NCBI GenBank assembly: GCA_018292915.2
Contig: JACVVK020000005.1
Span: 2,266,001-2,330,000, forward strand
Reading direction: 5' to 3'
From: Batillaria attramentaria
Lineage: Eukaryota > Mollusca > Gastropoda > Batillariidae
Length of the DNA: 64,000 nt
Part shown: in pieces, positions 51,864-60,900 of the stretch
Numbering within the stretch: the first letter of the stretch is position 1
How the letters are laid out: each line of letters starts with the position of its first letter
Made by a program: the position numbers and the translations under genes
The notes under the pieces: model-generated
What the model was told of the DNA's origin: nothing
Databases searched by the model: none
What the model saw: only the letters and a program-made list of their open reading frames with translations

Positions 51864-52083
51864 GTTTCTGTCTCTCTTTTGTGCTTGTTCATGTACTTTG
51901 TCTCTGGCGTTGCACTGCAACCCACCTCTTCACCGGATTTAAAAGAAAAGTTGAATATTGTCGTTTGTTGAATGTTGAATATGGACTCTCTCTCTCTCTC
52001 TCTCTTAATGTATTTTGGCGATCGTGTGATCGTGTGTAAATCTACGTCTACGACTTGTTAAACAATTTGATTTTTTTTTTATT

Positions 52084-52129
<46 letters not shown>

Positions 52130-52193
52130 ATGCGATGTACCACCATCTACGTATACGACTTTTTTTTTTAAGTTTGATTTTTTCCCTTTGAGC

Positions 52194-52243
<50 letters not shown>

Positions 52244-52334
52244 CTCATCTTTGATTTTTTAATGTAGTCGACTGGTTGAAAATTCATCATCGTGTGGTTA
52301 AATCACTTCTGTTGGAAAGTAACGCTCGCTCTCT

Positions 52335-52376
<42 letters not shown>

Positions 52377-52598
52377 ATGTACTTTCTCTCTGTCATTGCA
52401 CTTAGCGTTCCTGTGTGTTTTACCTCGCCAGATATTGTTTTTTTTTTGTTTTCTTTGGTAATGTCCCTCTCTGTCTCAGTATCTGTCTATCTCCTTGCCG
52501 TTCCAGGCGCGTGGGCATATCGACGAGACACACGGTCTGCGGTGGGAAGACCAACTGTGAGAGCTAACAGATTACAAGGCTTGTCACCGCTATTGTTT

Positions 52599-52674
<76 letters not shown>

Positions 52675-53381
52675 GAGACAACTCTCGCCACTGCATTACG
52701 ACCAAAGCAAAAGCTCCTGGCTTTTGTTTCGCCAGCAGCAAAGGACTCGGCATTTTTTTTTTGGTTCCCACTCTTGCCTCGTCTGATTGCTCCATTGTCA
52801 CCTTGGAGTGGCGGAGTAAAGATCCTGCGCTGGTAATTGTGGGTTTGTGCGGGGAGGACGGTGGAGGCGGGTTCTGCGGGCAGAAATGGAAAATATGGAT
52901 GTTTCGCTTGTTTTGCCTGCCGCTGTTGTTGCTGCTCGTTGTCGCGGTCTCGTCTTTTTTTCTTCTTTTTTTTCTTTCTCAAGTGACATGCGTGAGAAAA
53001 GTGTCGGAGATTTGTCCTGTATTTGCTTCTTTTGTTTTTCTGTTGTCTTTTTTTTTTCTTTTGTTTTTCTTTTTCCTACGACTTCCTTTTTCTTTCTGTC
53101 TTTTGTTTTTCACTCCGTGCTTTCCTTTCTGATTCCCCGGTGGCAAGGAAAGCTGGTGTGCCGTTAGTTACGATGGGGTATACTCTGCGAAATAATAGTA
53201 AATAATAATAATAATATAGTAGAAGTAGTGTTGAGATTGCAATGGAGTCAAACGTATTGAGAAAGTCCGTTTACGAAAACAAACACATTCACGGTCCCCA
53301 CGCATGGAGCAAATTATAACGTATTTATAATGCGTTGTCGTTGTTCTTATTTCATGTAATTAAGTATTAACGTGCCCGAAA

Positions 53382-53413
<32 letters not shown>

Positions 53414-54283
53414 AACGAACAGTGGGTGTGGACTGGTACAAGTGAGAGTTGCGGTAGAGGTTAAATCCACCCATTCATTAAGTCTTGGCAGCATACCTCT
53501 GGACAGGTGAGGGCCCCCCCCCCCACCCCCTTCACTCCTCCACCCCTACACCAACGCCTACCCCCCCCCCCCCCACACACACACACACAAACACACACAC
53601 TTCCCCCATACACACCGGTCGTTGTTGACGTAAAATATCACACGGGCCATGAGGGGAAATGCTTTTGGAGGGGCAGTGCCGGCGTATAATATCAGGCACA
53701 TGCCACATGACGAAAATTAATCGAGGTGAATTCATTGAGTCAGGGGTAGCGGCGCGTGTCAACCGCTGTTGTCAACTCCCCCCCCCCCCCCTCCCTCTCT
53801 TTCTCTCTCTCTCTCTCTCTGGTCCTAGCTAAACCAGGTTGCGGTCAGCCTGCACCAAAGGGGTGAATTGGGGGTGGGGGGGGAGGGCTTCGTGCACCCC
53901 CTTCGTACCTTGGCGCTTTGATGTTAATCCAGCAGGCGATTCCGATCAGGAGTTATTAGAGAAACTGATCCTGGAATCTACCTTGACGACGGTTTATAAA
54001 CTGGAAGAGGTGTGGTTGGGATTGGATGGATGGGTGGCGCTGCACCTTGGCGACGCGCTTACTTTTGTGGGAAGTAACTCGAAATTTCTCAAAAGGATAA
54101 TAATGAAGAAGAACATAAAAGTCAGTGCCCAGGGGAGTGGAAACGGTTTACGACAGAAAAAAAAAAAATCAGGATAATAATAATAATATAATATTCTCAT
54201 ATAGCGCAGTATCCCCAGGAAGTGAGCTCAACGCGCTTTACAATTTCTGACTAAACTAATAAAATCGATAACTCATACTGTCA

Positions 54284-54348
<65 letters not shown>

Positions 54349-54528
54349 GCCATTCCACCAGCAACAGGGCTCAGGATGGGTCATTGTTTTATCCTTTTTT
54401 TCCGCACTTTCTGCAAGCAGCGATGAAAGACCCGGGTGGTTTTGACCCTGAGGTGTCTCTTATTTCAACCAGTCAGAATTAAGCACAGCACTCAGTTACA
54501 TTCAACGTTCTCATGTATGTGTTTGCAT

Positions 54529-54627
<99 letters not shown>

Positions 54628-56368
54628 GAGAGAGATTTATGGGGGGGGGGGGGGGGGGGAAACCTGCCAAAGGCCAAGCCCAGACCTACTGCCAAAGGCG
54701 TGAAAGACCATGGCATCAGAATACTTTGGCCTTTACTACTGCCATCGAATACACACACCATATCATTTGTAGAACTGCAGGCCACAACCCCACCACCACC
54801 ACCACCACCACCACCCAAGCCCCACCCCCTTACCACCACCCCGACCCCCCACCCCAACATACATACACACATACTTTTAATTGGCGCGCACGGGGCGTTG
54901 TAGATTTTTCAGACCACAGACTCCATTATGGGGAACACGCCCGGGCGTCCGGCGTGTTTTGAAAGGGGGTCCGCCGGGGTTTTCCCTGAGCTGTATGTAT
55001 TGTGGATTGTTTTGGTCCGGCGCTAATGGAGCAGGAATGTGAGACCTTTTGGACCCAGCCAACCCTAATCCGACGCCTTCAATTTGGGGGCCCCGCAGAT
55101 TAACGCAACCGGGCCGTGTCTTGGACACCTGTGATTTCCTCCGGGGCTGGTCCGGGCTGGCCCGGCCGTGCCTGATTAAGCCGCGGCTACTTTCCCCTCC
55201 CTCCCTCTCTCTCTCTCTTGCTCGCTCGATCTCTCCCCCACCTTCCCTTTCCTCTGGCCGTCCGCATGATTTCTTTTCCCGCTCGAGTTCTGCTGACGGC
55301 TCCACGGTCAGGCCGGAGAATAGAACCCGCCTGATTTACTCGAGACTGGAACCTGCTTGAGTTTCTTGACAAGGCGAGAGTGACACATGGTAGGTAGGTA
55401 GGCTAGGGTTTCATGGCCCCGCTACAGGAGTAATTGGACACAGCCCTAACGGGCAGGTTATGGGAGGAAAGGACAGCTATCCTAAGGGAACAGGCAAACA
55501 GTCCAGCTGAACACGATTCAGTTCGGGGAGCCTCTGTTACACCAACAGGTCCAGTCTAACAGTCAAAAGAAACAGTTCCTTGGTGCCTTGGAACTGCGCG
55601 AAACAGTTCGAAGTGCAGTGGAACCATCTTTCTCTCTCGAGAGAGAGAGAGCAATACACTTTTGTCTACTAATGTTGTCATTTTCGCCCTGAAAAGTATG
55701 TCGGGTAGTTCCATGTCTCGCGGAAAACGTGGAATCGTGAACACAAACCGTAAGTTCGAATCCCGGCTTGCAGTCAAAGAAGTTTGTGCTGGCTTTTTTT
55801 TCTTCTTTTTTTTACCTCGTCGCCCCGCCTTCGAAGTCACCCGTATCAGTATGTGGTGGGGGGAAAAAAGGACGTTAAACCTTCATTCAAGTAATTACTG
55901 TAATACGTTAACTTCCATAATCGTGTCAGCTGTTGAGTCTTTGGGCAGAAGTCACGCAGGGAAAATAAAGCGTGCCCCGGACCGAAAGGCTCGTAGTAAG
56001 CTTGGGCGCTTTGAAAAGAGCACTCAGAAAAGAAAATAGTCCCGCTCCAAGAAGCACTCGAAGGGATTTGGCCCATTGTTGACGGGTATCTGAAACAGTT
56101 GCAAGTGTGAAACTGACAGGCCAGATCGCGAGAGGTGATTGGCCAAGAAGAAGGTAGAAAGGATGCTGGAGGAGGGGAGGAGGGAATTGAGAATGGGGGG
56201 TGGTTCTCTTTTCTTCCCTTTTTTTTTGTTTTTCTTTTTTGCCATTTTTGTTTTCTTTTCTTTTCTGAGGAGATGTTTTGTTGTGCTCACCAGTGTACTG
56301 TTGTCCCCCTCCCCCTCCCAAAAATCAAAACAAAACAAAACAAACACCAAAACAACAATAAGAAACAA

Positions 56369-56443
<75 letters not shown>

Positions 56444-57940
56444 TTGAATTTGAAGGTCTGGTCAAATAAAAAATCACCAACATCATCAACAACAAGAAGA
56501 ATCAAAAGCGTTGGTTACTCATGCATGGTACGAAATGTGTTAAAGCTGCTGTTTGAGCTTTTTGCTATGACTTCATCACATTGTACAAACATCAGGTTTC
56601 ACCATTCTCGTGGCATCTTTTTGTTGTTGACGTTGGAAAGACAGTTCGTTCTCACAAACCATGTCAGCTGTCCCAGACGTTCTACTCTCCTGGTAGTGCT
56701 TCCACATTTCCGTTTTTTTTTTGTTTTTTGTTGTTGTTGTTTTTTTTTTAAGGCAGAATGACAGCCTATCTTGGTAATCATACAAATACACTGTCATATA
56801 CCATGCACCGCCCCCGCCCCCCCCCCCCCCCCTTTTTTTTTTTTTAACCTTTTCTTAATCTTAACCCACCTTGGAAGGTCTGGCTGACTCGCCTCACCTT
56901 TACAGAGCCACTAGCGGGGGGCCAGAGAACCGATTTCGGACAGGAGCCAGGAGCTCAAGCCGGAACACACGGTGCCCAAGACCTGACCGTAATGAAGAGC
57001 CCTCTCGTCTGGGCGACAAGGCGACAACTAAGACGATTTTGAGTATGAAACATAAATAGGGCGTCCCGTGGAACAGATTGTTTCCTCCTTGACTCCGTGC
57101 TCTGGGTTTTTGTCTGAGCGTGTGGAGATCGCTGTACGGTTCGGTTGCTTGTAGTGTGAGTGCTTGTTTGAGGGGGGTGTGAGAGTGTGGCATGAGCTGT
57201 CATTCGCTTTCAGGTGAACCAACAAGCGTGTGTCATGCGGAAGTGAAATCGTCATCGCCGAGCCGGTTACAGTATTGCGTCTTTGGCATTGACAGAGTGG
57301 CTCAGTGTCAGTTTGGAATGCATAGCTTTTTTTTGTAATAGGAGGGACGTTAAACTCAGAGGGTAAAAACTTCGGGGAAAATGTCAGTTTCGTTTTTCCT
57401 GTAACTTTTGCTTTAGATACTTGAGCCTCTTGTAGTTTTGTAAGCTTGTTGGATAAGTAAACAAAAAATGCAAAAACAACAGAACAAAAAGTAGACGTTC
57501 TAAGGTAAATAGCAGAGGATATTGTGTATTTAGTCTCAATACGTTTGTCAGGCGTACGACAACGCTGTGGGGGAGCCGGGGTGGCCGAATGGTAGAGCGT
57601 TGGACTTCTGATGCTCGGGTCGTGAGTTCGTATCCCGGCTGGGGCCCCATATTTGTGCTGGCTTTTTCATCGTTGCCCCGTCTTCGGTATCACACCCGTA
57701 TGTGGTGGAAAAGGACGTTAAACCCCCAAACACCCACCCTACCCTACGACAATGCTGTGGAAGACTGTTCGTCGATTGCGCTTATTCCGTGCATTAGAGA
57801 CAGACACAATACAGCACCTGAAACCATTGTGGTGACGCTGGTTAGCGTATATGTTGCTCTACGCACGTATAAGCGTACCGCGTACTGAGCAGACGACGGA
57901 ACTTGGTTACGGACTGAAGACCAACTAAAAAGCGCTGATT

Positions 57941-57975
<35 letters not shown>

Positions 57976-60900
57976 ACTTTGTCGATTGGCGTGTAGTACA
58001 CGTGTAGAAGCATTAGGCCAAAGAGAGTCATAATTATATCTCTTAGAAGCTGCAAAGTGACGACATGGTCGCAGCGACCAAAAGGAACAACCTGAATTCA
58101 TTTGGCAAACAGTTTCAGAGCTTTGTAAGCGGCAGCCCCCCCCCCCCTCCCCACCCCCACCCCCACCCCCGAACTCATCAATAACATATAGACTTTAAAG
58201 TTATGAGGTAGGTTATTTTATAAACTTCAGTAAGATGTTTGGCATGGTTGGGCTGCATATACAGCCTTCACAAAAAGTTGAGGACCACTTGCAAATATCA
58301 TTCTCAACTTTTGTCGTGGTGGCGTGCTGGTGTAGTGCTGAACATCGCTAAAACGGCGGCTTATGTAGGCAAACAAATGAGCACAGTTCATAACCAGGGA
58401 TGCATTCTTTGACCTGCATCTCATTTTTGCCATGCAGAAAGCCCCAGGTATCGCTCACTGAACACTGAAACTCGGTCTAGATTTTCAAACGCGCCAAGCA
58501 TGCGGTGTCACGCGCACGTGCCATCCACACAATGGTCGCCATGTTCACTAATTACCCCCTTAACCTTGCTACCGAATTTTACGGGGAAAATCTTATGCGT
58601 TTATTTTTTCTGATTTATTGAAACTGTCACCCATTATGTTGACTGGTCCTTAACTTTTTGTGAAGACTGTATGATTATAAACGAATCGCCCACGACGTCC
58701 AAACGGCGGACGACGGCGATGATGTAAGATCTTGTTGCTGGAATGATGAACTATTCTAGTGGTAGTACTACGCGCCGGTTGTATTTCCCTTTCACTTGTG
58801 TCGGACCTAATTACATGACACTGCAGTTTCCCTTTCCAAACACCACCTGTATTGGGTGATTGAGTCCCGCAGGATACATTCCTCGTAAGGTTAATTGCCG
58901 TATTACCATTAAGCAAGGCGTGACAGATTTTCGCAGCCGGTCCACCAAGGGACCGAATCGTAACACCGGCAAAACAGAAAAAAAAAAGAGAGAAAAAGCC
59001 CCCGTGTTCCGCAGGTGCAAGAAGAAAATAGTTCTGTGTCAAATGTCACTGGGCTTATCTTACGGATAATCCCTCCCACCTGTGCCAATAGTCGCAGAGT
59101 CCTGAAACGCTGGAACCGGGGCCCTGAGCCGTGGCAGCGGCCGAGGTTGGTGGTAGAGCGGAGCCGATCGCAGAAGTTGCCCGGGAGTGGATTTTCTGCG
59201 GGAGTGGATTTTCTGCTTGATTATAAACGAATCGCCCACGACGTCCAAACGGCGGACGACGGCGATGATGTAAGATCTTGTTACTGGAATGATGAACTAT
59301 TCTAGTGGTAGTACTACGCGCCGGTCGTATTTCCCTTTCACTTGTGTCGGACCTAATTACATGACACTGCAGTTTCCCTTTCCAAACACCGCCTGTATTG
59401 GGTGATTGAGTCCCGCAGGATACATTCCTCGTAAGGTTAATTGCCGTATTACCATTAAGCAAGGCGTGACAGATTTTCGCAGCCGGTCCACCAAGGGACC
59501 GAATCGTAACACCGGCAAAACAGAAAAAAAAAGAGAGAAAAAGCCCCCGTGTTCCGCAGGTGCAAGAAGAAAATAGTTCTGTGTCAAATGGCACTGGGCT
59601 TATCTTACGGATAATCCCTCCCACCTGTGCCAATAGTCGCAGAGTCCTGAAACGCTGGAACCGGGGCCCTGAGCCGTGGCAGCGGCCGAGGTTGGTGGTA
59701 GAGCGGAGCCGATCGCAGAAGTTGCCCGGGAGTGGATTTTCTGCTTGATTAGACGAGAGAGGTGCCAGTTTTTGCCGTCACCCAACTGGCCACAAGAAGA
59801 TTGAGGGGGGTGGGGGGGGGGGGAGGGGGAGATTGGAGAGGTGATGGATTAACACCGGTTCAGCAAATTCGTTGCGCGCCTCTGTGCATTCGGAACAATC
59901 ACGCAGGTGTCAAGTGGGAGGGAATTTATCGCGTGCACGCTTGAGTGAATCCGAGGTGTAATGTGGCTGGTTCTTTGATTTCCATGCCAGCGGTCGTTTT
60001 TCTTCTTTAAAAAAAACAAACAAAAAAAAACTGCATGCTTTTCCTTGAAGGGCAGCGTTATTTTGTGTCAGTAGAATTTAATACTATATATTTCTAATTT
60101 AGTTTGCAGAAAATTCGAAGTGTATTATTATTATTATTATTATTATTCGATTTTATAGTAAACCAGAAGCAATTTCTTGTTCATAATCCCGCTGGTGAAG
60201 ACTTAATCTCGGAATTTTGGGAAACATAATTATGGGTTTCAACTTTCGTTGAATTGCTTTATTGTTGTGTACTAACTTCGCATATTCTTTTCATTTTTGA
60301 GTTTTTGCGGAATCGTTTGTTGTGTTGTTCTTGTTTTGTTTGGGTTTTTTTTTTTTTTTTTTGGTAAGCTTCTTCTAGTACTGACGCATTCCTTATGGAC
60401 AAGCTTTGGCAGTCAATGACAAATCGCCTGTATCTCAGCTTTTTCACGTTCTTCAGCTTCGAGTCGTCTGCTAGATATACACACACAGCCAGTAAATCTA
60501 CATGAATAACGAACATTTCAGTTCTGTCAGCATCATGACCATGTGATCGTGTAGAGGTTATGCGTTTATGCACCAACCTTTTGGGCTTGCACTGTTAAAT
60601 TTAATGGAAGAAGAAGAAGAAGATTTTTGTAGGTTGTAGTCCGAGCTTAAAATCTTCCACCTTTTGGTGGATTTACGCCAATTTTCCTCCTCCAGAAAAG
60701 TATATTTACTCCTCTGAAGCGCTTTAAGTCATGCCAAAACGCACCATAGTGCACAGATTTTAGTTCTAAAAAATGTTCCTTGAAATAGGTGCTTCCTCCT
60801 CTGAAACTCTTAAATTCGTACCAAAATGCACAAAATTGCACCGAATTTAGTCTATTTTTATTTTTAAACTTTTTTTTTTTTTTGGGGGGGGGGGGGGGGG

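Noticed and set aside
52377..53132. 251-codon plus-strand frame, the longest in the window
   Set aside because: It crosses a CA microsatellite and long T/C tracts, is built of Thr-His, Ser-Leu and Phe runs, and has no recognisable domain.
54513..54962. 149-codon frame with Cys-Val and Arg-Glu runs
   Set aside because: It is generated by TG and GA microsatellites.
56135..56761. 208-codon frame
   Set aside because: Low complexity (Phe-rich, then a Thr-His run over CA repeats); no domain and no splice context.
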